Positions 13,641 to 21,060 of a DNA stretch of 34,954 nucleotides are shown piece after piece; positions within the stretch are counted from its first letter, which is position 1, and the number at the start of each line of letters is the position of its first letter. The DNA lies in the IMG/VR virus record IMGVR_UViG_3300045955_000402, positions 1 to 34,954 of that record. The stretch is one strand, 5' to 3'. The notes below the pieces were generated by a model, which was given only the letters and a program-made list of their open reading frames with translations, ran no database searches and was not told the origin of the DNA. The stretch is from a virus. The translations under genes were made by a program, and so were the position numbers.

Positions 13641-13819
13641 GTGAAGACATTTACAGAAAATGCAAAAACAAAAACTTTCGAAAAAAAAGCCGACACTGAA
13701 AACAGTGAAGACATTGTGAAAAAATGTCTTCAGATGTCTTCACGCCTCGTGGTGGGAGTGAAGACATTTTTAAATTTATAACTGATTATTTATGAGTAAC
13801 TTACTAGTAATGTCTTCAC
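13641..13819. other. Iteron cluster, candidate replication origin
   Basis: The 412 bases from 13576 to 13987 are AT-rich and have no gene. Six copies of an 11-base word lie inside: GTGAAGACATT at 13641, 13705 and 13758, and its complement at 13723 (10 of 11 bases), 13733 (one mismatch) and 13809. Two of the inverted copies are directly adjacent (13723-13743). A small hairpin, CACTG-AAAA-CAGTG, lies at 13694-13707. Iterons plus an AT-rich tract next to the helicase gene are what a phage or plasmid origin looks like. The binding protein is unknown; the primase-like protein or helicase are candidates. Confidence 0.7.
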
Positions 13820-13866
13820 AGACTTCGCTTTTTTTGGGGGTATATAGAGAAAAAAATTCGCGCCTA

Positions 13867-13904
13867 TTTGTGGTAAAGTTTTTTCCACAAAGTTTCGATA
13901 TAAT
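13867..13904 (+). promoter_or_regulatory. Promoter with flanking inverted repeat
   Basis: A consensus TATAAT sits at 13899-13904. There is no good -35. Instead a perfect 7-bp inverted repeat TTTGTGG / CCACAAA (13867-13873 and 13885-13891) covers the -35 region, so an activator or repressor probably binds there. Transcription would begin near 13911 and read the hairpin at 13922 and the gene at 13988. Confidence 0.55.
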
Positions 13905-13921
13905 TAGATAGAACGACAAAC

Positions 13922-13952
13922 GCCCCACACCAACTGCACATTGGTGTGGGGC
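13922..13952 (+). promoter_or_regulatory. Perfect 12-bp leader hairpin
   Basis: GCCCCACACCAA and TTGGTGTGGGGC pair perfectly around a 7-base loop (CTGCACA). The hairpin would start about ten bases from the 5' end of the mRNA and lies 36 bases before the GTG start. No T tract follows. It may be an mRNA-stabilising or attenuating element, or a structure in the origin. Confidence 0.6.
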
Positions 13953-13987
13953 TCTCGCACGGTCCCCCTAGCAGAAGGAATCGCACT

Positions 13988-15274
13988 GTGGGAACAATAT
14001 CAGGAACCCCTACACTCATCAACGAGATTATGGAAACCGAAGCCGAACGTCTGTTATGGGAAGTCGTCAGGCACCACGAACGCCCTCCCTTTTTCTTCCC
14101 CGACGAGGGCGTGGGCAATCGCCTGAACCGCGCGGCCCGCATCCTCACGGAAGGCCGTCTGACGCCCAACAGTGACGGCTCCTACACCGTCGAGGGCAGT
14201 GGCAAACGGCTGTACCGTGTCACGGACCACTGTTCCTGCCCCCAGGCGAACCAGGGCAAGAGCAAGTGGTGCTATCACCATATCAGTGTGGTGCTCTACG
14301 TCGAGTGGCAACGCCGCATGGGGTATTCCCCCCAGGGCCTGCCCCGGCCCACGGACGACCGCCCCATGGTGGTGCTGCCTGCCGAGCCCGGGGAGCGCAG
14401 TGCGCGGGTGCCGTTCGACAGCACGGACGACGCCCCGTCTCCCGTGGACGACCAGACCCTGCCCCTGGCGCTCCCCCCGGTGACGGTGGACGAGCGCCTC
14501 GCCCACATGCCCGCGCCACCGCCCCAGGATGGCCCAGGAAAGGAGATCGCCCCTATGGCTGACGACACGTACATCCCCGAGCCCGATGACGCGCCGGTGA
14601 CGGGCGTGATGCGTCCCACCACGGTCGTGACCCGCAGCCGGGAAGCCCAGGCCCTGGCCGACTCCATGACCGCCTGGCGCGAACAACGCCAACTCGTCAC
14701 GCAGTACATCAAGGAACAACTGAGCGAGGGCACCGATTATTATGTGCTGCGGGTCGGTGGCCGGGACAGCAAGCCCACCCTCTCCAAGGCGGGCTCAGAG
14801 AAGTTCATGGCCCTGATGCATCTGGCCGCCGCGTTCGAGGAAGACGCCGCCACCTGGCGCATGCTCGGCGCCAAGGAAGGCACCCTGTGTTATGTCTGCC
14901 GGCTCACCACCCGCGACGGGCAGGTGGTCGGGGAAGGCCGGGGCGCGCGCACGCTGGCGCAGGACAAGGGCGACATCAACAAGGCCGTGAAGATGGCGCA
15001 AAAATCGGCGCAAATTGACGCCATCCTGCGCACGGGCGCGTTGTCGGACGTCTTCACGCAGGACATCAACGAGCCCGAAGAGACGCAGGCACCCGCCCCC
15101 GCGCACGCCCCGACGTCAGCGGACCTGCGCCAGCAGATCTGGACGCACATCAAGCAGCAGGCGCCCGACATTACCGGGCGCGAGGAGGCCGGCCGCTGGG
15201 TGAAGGAGCGCACCGGGTACGCCCTGGTGGAGAGCAATTTTCCGGCGATTCTCCACGCGCTTGCCGTGGCCTAG
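13988..15274 (+). CDS. SWIM zinc finger fused to a strand-annealing-like domain
   Basis: A protein of about 428 residues. The start is probably GTG at 13988 (AAGGA eight bases upstream); ATG at 14030 is an alternative. Residues around 65-100 hold a SWIM finger (CSCPQANQGKSKWCYHH). A Pro-rich linker follows (around 110-190). The C-terminal part begins TDYYVLRVGGRDSKPTLSKA and has VVGEGRGARTL, then NKAVKMAQKSAQIDAILRTG and FTQDI. This pattern is shared by phage proteins with a KPTLxKxGxEK start and KMAxKRAxVDAVLxxTGxSxxFTQD end, thought to be Rad52-like or ssDNA-binding recombination proteins. The last 55 residues may form another helical module. The fusion is unusual. Confidence 0.65.
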   Translation: MGTISGTPTLINEIMETEAERLLWEVVRHHERPPFFFPDEGVGNRLNRAARILTEGRLTPNSDGSYTVEGSGKRLYRVTDHCSCPQANQGKSKWCYHHISVVLYVEWQRRMGYSPQGLPRPTDDRPMVVLPAEPGERSARVPFDSTDDAPSPVDDQTLPLALPPVTVDERLAHMPAPPPQDGPGKEIAPMADDTYIPEPDDAPVTGVMRPTTVVTRSREAQALADSMTAWREQRQLVTQYIKEQLSEGTDYYVLRVGGRDSKPTLSKAGSEKFMALMHLAAAFEEDAATWRMLGAKEGTLCYVCRLTTRDGQVVGEGRGARTLAQDKGDINKAVKMAQKSAQIDAILRTGALSDVFTQDINEPEETQAPAPAHAPTSADLRQQIWTHIKQQAPDITGREEAGRWVKERTGYALVESNFPAILHALAVA

Positions 15275-15286
15275 GGAGGACCCGCC

Positions 15287-15463
15287 ATGTCGGTATTCGC
15301 CGAGTTCTGCGACCTGGTCGATGCGCTGCAACACGCCGTCGCCGCGCTCCCGGACTCTCCGGAGCGCCGGGCCCTGTACGATATCCTCGACCAGTTCGAC
15401 GTGCTGATCGATAGCGTCGCCGGCCTGCCAGGGGCCACGGTGGACGCGGAGGACGCGCCATGA
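15287..15463 (+). CDS. Small acidic helical protein, function unknown
   Basis: A 58-residue protein starting MSVFAEFCDLVDALQHAVAA, with GGAGG upstream and its stop sharing ATGA with the next start. It is two amphipathic helices (the second YDILDQFDVLIDSVAG). It has the same size and helical style as the gene that follows, so the two may be distant paralogues or partners. Confidence 0.65.
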   Translation: MSVFAEFCDLVDALQHAVAALPDSPERRALYDILDQFDVLIDSVAGLPGATVDAEDAP

Positions 15464-15648
15464 GCCGCAGGCAGCTCTTCCAGGCGTTGTGCAAGGTCGC
15501 CGATGCCCTCGAGCAGGAAACCGCGCGCCAGCCCTGCACGGCCCATACCTGCGTATTGGCCGGGCTTATTGCGCAATTGGACCGGCTGATTGACGCGATT
15601 GTCCAGCCGACGGATGCGCAGGCGTGGGGGTGGTGCGATGACGAGTAA
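15460..15648 (+). CDS. Small helical protein, function unknown
   Basis: A 62-residue protein starting MSRRQLFQALCKVADALEQE; GGAGG lies seven bases upstream. Two helices (the second VLAGLIAQLDRLIDAIV) with three Cys and a Trp-rich acidic tail (AWGWCDDE). It overlaps the start of the SNF2-type helicase gene by 11 bases. No family is recognised. Confidence 0.65.
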   Translation: MSRRQLFQALCKVADALEQETARQPCTAHTCVLAGLIAQLDRLIDAIVQPTDAQAWGWCDDE

Positions 15649-17035
15649 CTACGAGACCTTCCTGGCATCCAAGATCCACTATGCGGCGAGTGCTGGCCTG
15701 GAGACGTACAGCCTGCATGCCAGGCTCTTTCCCTTCCAACGCCAGGTCACGGCCTGGGCCATCGGGAGAGGCAGGGCTGCCCTGTTTCTGGACACCGGCC
15801 TGGGCAAGAGTGCCTGTCAGCTTGTCTGGGCGCAGAACATTGCCAGCCACGGTGGCGATGTGTTGATCCTCGCCCCGCTGGCTGTCGCCCAGCAGACGGT
15901 GACCGAGGGGGCCACCATGGGCATACAGGTGGCCTATGCCCGCACCCAGGCTGAGGCAATGCCTGGCATCACCATCACCAATTACGAGCGCCTGCATGTG
16001 TTTGATACGCGTCAGTATGCAGGCGTGGTGCTCGATGAATCGAGCATCCTCAAGGCGTATGACGGCAAAACACGCACCGCCCTCATCGAGGCCTTTCGGC
16101 ACACCCCCTATCGGCTCTGCTGTACCGCCACGCCAAGCCCGAATGATCATATGGAACTCGGCAACCATGCCGAGTTTCTCGGGATCATGCGTCGTAGCGA
16201 GATGCTCGCAACCTTTTTCACGCATGACGGCGGCCACACCTCGCAGTGGCGCCTCAAGCGCCATGCGGAGGCGCCGTTCTGGCGATGGGTGGCGAGTTGG
16301 GCGATGGCGATCACCCATCCCTTGCAACTCGGGGATAGCACGCCGGGCTATGATTTGCCAGCGCTCCATCGTCATGATCATATGCTGGCACTGGATGGTG
16401 CCCACGAGGGTCTGACGCTGTTTCCCATGGAGGCACGGAGTCTCCTCGAACAACGGCACGCCAGGCGTGCCGGGCTCTCTCGCAGGATCGCCCATGCGGT
16501 CGAGATCATCCAGTCTGAACGATCTGAGCCATGGCTGGTGTGGTGTGAACTCAATGACGAAGCGGATGAGATCACGCGGAGACTCCCTGGCGCGATACAG
16601 ATCGCTGGCAGCGATGGCCTGGATGAGAAAGAACAGCGCCTGCATGCTTTTTGTGATGGCCAGTCGCGTCTCCTGGTGACGAAGCCGTCTATCGCAGGAT
16701 TCGGGCTCAACCTCCAGCACTGTGCCCGCATGCTCTTCGTCGGCGTCAACAATAGTTTCGAGTCCTGGTATCAGGCCGTGCGCCGCTGCTGGCGCTTTGG
16801 ACAACGGCGGCCTGTCGAGGTCCATGTCGTGTACAGCGATATCGAAGCCTTGATTGTGCGCAATCTCCATCGCAAGGAAGCCGACGCGGCCAGGATGACG
16901 CGCCGCATGACCGAGGCCATCATGGCACAACAGCACTGGGCGCAGCCCGTGCAGCCCTACACCCCGCACACGGCCATGACCATCCCGTCATGGATCGCCA
17001 CAGAGGAGACACTGCCCTATGCCATCCGTCCTTGA
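15638..17035 (+). CDS. SNF2-type DEAD/DEAH helicase
   Basis: A 465-residue superfamily 2 ATPase. After an N-terminal FPFQRQVTAWAIGRGRAALF come motif I DTGLGKS (near 52-58), motif II LDES (near 132-135), motif III TATPSPNDH (near 162), then motif V GFGLNLQHC and motif VI QAVRRCWRFGQRRPVEV (near 378). The arrangement is that of phage SNF2-like translocases. I chose the ATG at 15638; it lies inside the previous gene. The next gene, a DNA methyltransferase, overlaps it by 17 bases. Helicase-methyltransferase pairs of this kind are common in phages; the role (recombination, anti-restriction, DNA remodelling) is unproven. Confidence 0.85.
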   Translation: MTSNYETFLASKIHYAASAGLETYSLHARLFPFQRQVTAWAIGRGRAALFLDTGLGKSACQLVWAQNIASHGGDVLILAPLAVAQQTVTEGATMGIQVAYARTQAEAMPGITITNYERLHVFDTRQYAGVVLDESSILKAYDGKTRTALIEAFRHTPYRLCCTATPSPNDHMELGNHAEFLGIMRRSEMLATFFTHDGGHTSQWRLKRHAEAPFWRWVASWAMAITHPLQLGDSTPGYDLPALHRHDHMLALDGAHEGLTLFPMEARSLLEQRHARRAGLSRRIAHAVEIIQSERSEPWLVWCELNDEADEITRRLPGAIQIAGSDGLDEKEQRLHAFCDGQSRLLVTKPSIAGFGLNLQHCARMLFVGVNNSFESWYQAVRRCWRFGQRRPVEVHVVYSDIEALIVRNLHRKEADAARMTRRMTEAIMAQQHWAQPVQPYTPHTAMTIPSWIATEETLPYAIRP

Positions 17036-17924
17036 GCAAACGATGCGTGATACGTATGCCCTGTACCATGCGGATAATACCGACGCCATCCAGGGCATTC
17101 CTGATGCCTCGATGGACTATATCCTGTACTCTCCGCCCTTTGCCTCGTTGTATACGTATTCCGCCACAGAACGCGATATGGGCAATTGTCGTGGGTATGA
17201 GGAATTCTTTGCCCACTATCGCTTTCTCTCGCAGGAGCTCGTGCGCGTGCTCAAACCTGGGCGCCTCCTCTCGCTGCACTGTATGTTGTTACCATGCAGC
17301 AAAGCGCACCATGGCTATATCGGGCTCCGGGATTTTCGGGGTGATTTGATCCGCCATCACCAGACCGATGGCTTGATCTTCCACAGTGAAGTGACCATCT
17401 GGAAAGATCCCGTGACGGCCATGCAACGCACCAAAGCCCTGGGGCTGCTCTATAAACAACTGCGCAAAGATAGCGCCATGTCGCGGCAGGGCATCCCGGA
17501 TTATCTGGTGACCATGCGCAAACCTGGCGTCAATCCTGATCCCGTCACCAAAGAGCCGGCGGATTTTCCGCTTGCCCTCTGGCAACGGTATGCCAGCCCG
17601 GTCTGGATGGATATCGATGCGAGTCGCACACTCCAACGCACGTCGGCACGGGAGGAGAAGGACGAACGGCATATTGCGCCACTGCAACTCGACGTCATCG
17701 AACGATGCATCCGTCTCTGGACGAATCCTCGCGATATTGTCTTGGACCCGTTTATGGGCATAGGGAGCACCGGGTACTGTGCCGTGCAGATGGGGCGGCG
17801 CTTTGTCGGGATCGAACTCAAAGCGTCGTACTTTCAGCAAGCCGTCGGCAATATGCATGCCGCGATGCAGACGCAGAGTCTCTTTGCCTGGGGTGCGGAA
17901 CTGCGCGACGCAGACGCCCCCTGA
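17019..17924 (+). CDS. DNA methyltransferase (N4-cytosine / N6-adenine class)
   Basis: A 301-residue beta-type methyltransferase. The catalytic motif SPPF is at residues 38-41 (the class uses D/S/N-P-P-Y/F), and the SAM-binding motif DPFMGIGSTGYCAVQMGRRF lies near 243-262, in the usual beta order. SPPF rather than DPPY leans towards N4-cytosine, but this cannot be settled from sequence. There is no partner restriction gene. It probably protects the phage genome or marks DNA. It is translated from within the helicase gene, so the two are made together. Confidence 0.85.
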   Translation: MPSVLEQTMRDTYALYHADNTDAIQGIPDASMDYILYSPPFASLYTYSATERDMGNCRGYEEFFAHYRFLSQELVRVLKPGRLLSLHCMLLPCSKAHHGYIGLRDFRGDLIRHHQTDGLIFHSEVTIWKDPVTAMQRTKALGLLYKQLRKDSAMSRQGIPDYLVTMRKPGVNPDPVTKEPADFPLALWQRYASPVWMDIDASRTLQRTSAREEKDERHIAPLQLDVIERCIRLWTNPRDIVLDPFMGIGSTGYCAVQMGRRFVGIELKASYFQQAVGNMHAAMQTQSLFAWGAELRDADAP

Positions 17925-17985
17925 CGGCGCATGTTCGACACCGCCAGGGGGGAAGAGAGTCCCTCTACGGCAGCACGAGAGGGAC
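17917..17985 (+). terminator. Two hairpins after the methyltransferase
   Basis: CCCCCTG (17917-17923) pairs with CAGGGGG (17945-17951), with extra CGG/CCG pairing inside. GTCCCTCT (17959-17966) pairs perfectly with AGAGGGAC (17978-17985). Together they could end or slow transcription of the helicase-methyltransferase operon. Neither has a T tract, so intrinsic termination is uncertain. Confidence 0.4.
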
Positions 17986-17988
17986 GTG

Positions 17989-17994
17989 TATACT
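17989..17994 (+). promoter_or_regulatory. Possible promoter of the beta-helix gene
   Basis: TATACT lies just after the second hairpin and 24 bases before the ATG at 18018, with AAGGAGGA in between. No clear -35 is seen. The gene's position behind hairpins suggests independent expression. Confidence 0.35.
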
Positions 17995-18017
17995 AGCATA
18001 GAAGGAGGACTTTTCCT

Positions 18018-19502
18018 ATGCGTTTTCTGCTCACCACCGGCTGGCTGCTCGCCGCGGCCAGCGTCCTCTGGTGGCTCCTGACCCTCCTGGTGCCCGGCCC
18101 GGCCGACGCCCGGCACCGCCCCCGCCGGCCCGACCTGCGCGCCAATGCCTGCACGCACTGGGCGAGTCCTCAGGGCGCCGGCACGACCTGTAGCCAGAGC
18201 CAGCCCTGCCTGCTGAGTCATTGGCTGGCCACCCAGGTGCAGCCCGGCCGCACGCTCTGCCTGCTGCCCGGCACCTACACCGGTGACCAGCTCTTGCAGA
18301 TTCCCGCCACCTTTGCCGGCAACGAACAGTCGCCCATCGGCATGGTCGCGCAGCCCGAGGGGAGCGTCACCTTCGATGGCCAGGACAGTAAGCGCCCCTG
18401 TCACCTCCGGGGCAGCTACGGCGTCTTTGAGGGCTTCAACTGCACGCGGGGCGATAACGTCACGCTGCGCTTCGATGACGCGAGTAGTCACCTGGTCGTG
18501 CGCAAGGTCCTGGTGTACGATGGCGGGGAGGGCAGTGACTCCCTGGTGCAAGTCGCCGGCCAGCACAATACCATCGAAGATTGTGCGGCGTGGGGCAAAG
18601 GCCGCAAGGTCTTTCCGGCGGGCGCGGCCGGCGGCGAGCACAATACCGTCCGGCGCTGCTGGGGCCGCTGGGAGATCAATACGCACCCGCAGTCGCGCCC
18701 GGCCAACACGGCCGAGGTTGGCTACGGGCAGGATCTGGTGACGATGGAAAACAACGTCCTCACCTGGGACTCGCAGGGCGGCGGCACGGCCACCGAGTAC
18801 GAAGGCCTGATCCAGATGTTTGCCACCGTCGGCTCGCGCGTCCTCGGCAATCTCCTGTACCTCCCCGCCTCGGCCACGTACGAACCGCCGCGCCTCCTGT
18901 CCGGGGCGACCGACGCCGGGAGTCACGCCCAGCAGGGGCAGTTCCACCCCACCACCGACACGCTGACGCGCTACAACGTCGTGGTGGTCGACCCGGCGCA
19001 CCCGCGCTTCGCCGACCTGCGCCCCTGGCAGTATAGTGAGTGTACCGACCCGGGCTGTCTGGGCGGCAGTAACAACGTCATCCGGGACAATGTGGGGGTC
19101 GCCGGGCAGCCGCCCACGTATACGAGTTCGTGGACGCCCAGTGACAACCAGACCGGCACCAGTGTGGCCCAGGCCATCGGGGCGAACCGCAGCGTCTGGA
19201 CGGAGAGTCACGCGAGTCCCGGTATCTGCGCGCAGATCGTGGGAGGCCAGCCGACCACGACCCCGCTGTGGCCCTGGCCCATGAACGCCAGGATCAAGGC
19301 CGCGACGGGGCATGATGTGCAGGCAACCCTTGAGGCACTGTTGGGCCCGATTCCCCCCCAATGCGTGCGGGGGAGTACGCCGATCCCGCCCGAGCCGCAG
19401 CCGCCAGGGGCGATGGTGTGCACCGGGCCCCTGACCGCGATTCCGAGTACGCTGACACTCACCTGCCAGCCCAGCCCCGCGAGGAGGACCCCCACGCCAT
19501 GA
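18018..19502 (+). CDS. Secreted right-handed beta-helix protein
   Basis: A 494-residue protein with an N-terminal hydrophobic segment (FLLTTGWLLAAASVLWWLLT, then LLVPGPADA), either a signal peptide or a membrane anchor. The body has repeated short strands with Asn and Gly turns (TIEDCAAWGKG, NTVRRCWGRW, NVLTWDSQGG, NVIRDNVGVAG), as in pectate-lyase-like parallel beta-helices. The helix starts after a CLLPGTYTGD motif. The C-terminal 60 residues are Pro-rich with paired Cys. Such proteins degrade or bind polysaccharide. It is encoded among early genes, not virion genes, so it may act on the host surface. The substrate is unknown. Confidence 0.65.
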   Translation: MRFLLTTGWLLAAASVLWWLLTLLVPGPADARHRPRRPDLRANACTHWASPQGAGTTCSQSQPCLLSHWLATQVQPGRTLCLLPGTYTGDQLLQIPATFAGNEQSPIGMVAQPEGSVTFDGQDSKRPCHLRGSYGVFEGFNCTRGDNVTLRFDDASSHLVVRKVLVYDGGEGSDSLVQVAGQHNTIEDCAAWGKGRKVFPAGAAGGEHNTVRRCWGRWEINTHPQSRPANTAEVGYGQDLVTMENNVLTWDSQGGGTATEYEGLIQMFATVGSRVLGNLLYLPASATYEPPRLLSGATDAGSHAQQGQFHPTTDTLTRYNVVVVDPAHPRFADLRPWQYSECTDPGCLGGSNNVIRDNVGVAGQPPTYTSSWTPSDNQTGTSVAQAIGANRSVWTESHASPGICAQIVGGQPTTTPLWPWPMNARIKAATGHDVQATLEALLGPIPPQCVRGSTPIPPEPQPPGAMVCTGPLTAIPSTLTLTCQPSPARRTPTP

Positions 19503-19684
19503 CCCACCCCACCCCCGGCCAGATCTGTTATGCGGCGTACGTTGCCACGCTGCCGTATGCGGAGCCCTGGACCGACCTGTCGGCCGCCGCCCAGGCCCGG
19601 TGGGAGGCCGCCGCCGAGGCGGTGGCGCAGCAGGCGCTGAAGACACAGGAGAAACTGGATGCCCAAGCCAATCTTATGCCTTGA
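19499..19684 (+). CDS. Small protein of the PTPGQ/WEAAA family, copy 1
   Basis: A 61-residue protein: MTHPTPGQICYAAYVATLPY, then PWTDLSAAAQARWEAAAEAV. The layout (PTPGQxxYxAY, then PWxxLxxxxxxxWEAAAxAV) recurs in the genes at 20053, 20461 and 21057. Similar short proteins with AWxxLPxxxxxAWxAAAxAV occur in many phages; the function is not known. GAGGAGG lies upstream, and the ATG overlaps the beta-helix stop. Confidence 0.7.
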   Translation: MTHPTPGQICYAAYVATLPYAEPWTDLSAAAQARWEAAAEAVAQQALKTQEKLDAQANLMP

Positions 19685-20060
19685 TTTTGATGGAGTCTGC
19701 ACGACGTATGCCTCGGGCTGGCAAGGCATCGCCGTGTGTAATGATCCGCCCGTTGACGGATTTGAGCTGTTCCTCGATCGGGTCCTTGAGCATTTCGAGG
19801 TCCACATCCATAGCTCCCGGTCCTGTGAGCCAGCAGGGCGTGAGGCCATGCGACAGTGGTGTGCGAAGTGGCTGTTTCGTCCCCATGTTGCGCAACTCCA
19901 CTTCCCGGAGCACAAGCCGCCAGCCTTTGTCACCCTTGATGACCGGGCCATCACCTTTACAGGGGCCTGGCCCAGCGTCCCGGTGCTCCGCGCCTTTCAG
20001 CCATGGACCCGCAACACGCCACCGCCCAACGAGCATCCGCAGGAGACGCCCCATGTCTGA
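19659..20060 (+). CDS. HAD-like phosphatase
   Basis: A 133-residue protein with the HAD nucleophile motif at the N-terminus (PILCLDFDGVCTTY: DxD) and an acidic motif near residue 95 (FVTLDDRAITFTG). VHIHSSRSCEPAG fits the second HAD motif region. It is short, without a cap domain, as in phage 5'-nucleotidase or polynucleotide-phosphatase-like members. It might dephosphorylate nucleotides or DNA ends. The ATG has AGGAG upstream and overlaps copy 1 by 26 bases. Confidence 0.72.
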   Translation: MPKPILCLDFDGVCTTYASGWQGIAVCNDPPVDGFELFLDRVLEHFEVHIHSSRSCEPAGREAMRQWCAKWLFRPHVAQLHFPEHKPPAFVTLDDRAITFTGAWPSVPVLRAFQPWTRNTPPPNEHPQETPHV

Positions 20061-20241
20061 CACCCCCACCCCCGGCCAGCGGTGTTACGACGCCTACTGG
20101 CCAGGCCTCACCCGGCACAGCCCGTATCTCGTCAGTGACCCGCCGGTGGCGTGGGACGCCCTCCCCGTCGCGGTGCAGGCCGCCTGGGAGGCGGCCGCGC
20201 AGGCCGTGCGGGCGCTGCAGAAGGAGGAGAAGACGTCATGA
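20053..20241 (+). CDS. PTPGQ/WEAAA family, copy 2
   Basis: A 62-residue protein: MSDTPTPGQRCYDAYWPGLT, then VAWDALPVAVQAAWEAAAQA. It is the clearest match to the family consensus, with a short charged tail (LQKEEKTS). AGGAG lies eight bases before the ATG; the start overlaps the HAD gene and the stop shares ATGA with the next gene. The 5' end of the gene is almost identical in DNA to copies at 20857 and 21057. Confidence 0.75.
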   Translation: MSDTPTPGQRCYDAYWPGLTRHSPYLVSDPPVAWDALPVAVQAAWEAAAQAVRALQKEEKTS

Positions 20242-20468
20242 TTACTCCGGCATATCGCGTGCTGCACTACCGCGAGCAGTGGCCGTGCATCCTCTGTCTG
20301 GTATGTAATAGGATTTCCTACAACCCCAACGACATCAAGCACCGATACTGTGGTGCATGCCATCTTTTCCTCAACGATCTGCCTGAAGACTTCCGCCAGC
20401 CGCATACCGCAGGGGTCAGACCAGGCTTGCTGCTCACAGGCGCAGAAGACGAGGTGCCCCATGCCTGA
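20238..20468 (+). CDS. Small zinc-ribbon protein
   Basis: A 76-residue protein starting MITPAYRVLHYREQWPCILC. Two CxxC pairs, CLVC and CGAC, frame NRISYNPNDIKHRYCGACHL. The CLVCxRxSYNPxDxxHRYCGxCHxF pattern is one I associate with a widespread small bacterial and phage family of unknown function. A strong GGAGGAG lies upstream. It is interleaved between family copies 2 and 3. Confidence 0.75.
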   Translation: MITPAYRVLHYREQWPCILCLVCNRISYNPNDIKHRYCGACHLFLNDLPEDFRQPHTAGVRPGLLLTGAEDEVPHA

Positions 20469-20655
20469 GCCCACCCCCGGCGAGACCGCATACCTCGCCT
20501 ACTGGCCGGCGCTCGGCAGCGCGCCTCCGGTGCCCTGGGACAGCCTGTCGCCGATCGTGCACCGCGCCTGGGAGGCCGCCGCGCAGGCTGCCATCGCCCA
20601 GTGGTGGCGTGACCACGAGAGGGTGATCTGTGGCGAGGAGGAGGAAAGGCGATGA
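20461..20655 (+). CDS. PTPGQ/WEAAA family, copy 3
   Basis: A 64-residue protein: MPEPTPGETAYLAYWPALGS, then VPWDSLSPIVHRAWEAAAQA. Compared with copy 2, GQ has become GE and the C-terminal tail is longer and acidic (WWRDHERVICGEEEERR). The start overlaps the zinc-ribbon gene by 8 bases; the stop shares ATGA with the next gene. Confidence 0.72.
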   Translation: MPEPTPGETAYLAYWPALGSAPPVPWDSLSPIVHRAWEAAAQAAIAQWWRDHERVICGEEEERR

Positions 20656-20846
20656 CCAACGAACAAGGTGAGCGACTACTCTTCTGGCTCCAAACAACCA
20701 TCAGGTTAGAGGGGATGTCCGATGTCGAGCTAGGCGATCTGTTGACCGATCATGTCTGGGCCACTCTGCCGCTTGGTAGCCCGCAGAGTGATCTGATCGC
20801 GGAAGTCATTGCGCGGTTAAAAGGCGAGAGGCACAATCCCGCATAG
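20652..20846 (+). CDS. Small early protein, function unknown
   Basis: A 64-residue protein starting MTNEQGERLLFWLQTTIRLE, mainly helical (MSDVELGDLLTDHVWATLPL, then DLIAEVIARLKG). GAGGAGG lies within the end of the previous gene. It is not a member of the WEAAA family. No motif is recognised. Confidence 0.65.
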   Translation: MTNEQGERLLFWLQTTIRLEGMSDVELGDLLTDHVWATLPLGSPQSDLIAEVIARLKGERHNPA

Positions 20847-20856
20847 GAGCACCCGC

Positions 20857-21060
20857 ATGCCTGACACCCCCACCCCCGGCCAGGGGGCCTACGCCGTGTC
20901 GCAGGCGCTTGCGCTCTGCGGTGCGCTCTCCCTGGAGATGGCCTGTTGCACGTGTGGCGAGGACCCCGCTGGTCCGCCCTGCTGCGTCCGCTGTGAGTGC
21001 CTGATCGCGATAACCGGCGCAGCCTATAGCTATGCCATGCAGCAGGAGGAGACCCAATGA
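20857..21060 (+). CDS. PTPGQ-leader protein with a Cys-rich body, copy 4
   Basis: A 67-residue protein. The first residues MPDTPTPGQGAY are those of the family, but the body is different: LEMACCTCGEDPAGPPCCVR, then CECLIAITGAAY, with at least seven Cys. The WEAAA helix is missing. It may be a chimaera of the conserved gene start with a zinc-binding body, or a strongly diverged copy. AGGAG lies upstream. Confidence 0.65.
   Translation: MPDTPTPGQGAYAVSQALALCGALSLEMACCTCGEDPAGPPCCVRCECLIAITGAAYSYAMQQEETQ

Noticed and set aside
13641-13819. CRISPR array
   Set aside because: The repeats are only 11 bases, occur in both orientations with irregular spacing, and no cas genes are near.
15566-16969. 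Minus-strand open frame of 467 codons opposite the SNF2-type helicase
   Set aside because: Shadow of a gene with intact helicase motifs; no independent support.
17917-17985. Strong intrinsic terminator
   Set aside because: Good stems but no T tract after either hairpin, so only a weak terminator call was kept.
17289-19646. Very long minus-strand open frame (785 codons) opposite the methyltransferase and beta-helix genes
   Set aside because: It is a shadow: the plus-strand genes here have clear motifs and ribosome sites, while this frame is Arg/Gly/His-rich without domains and covers two unrelated genes and their intergenic hairpins.
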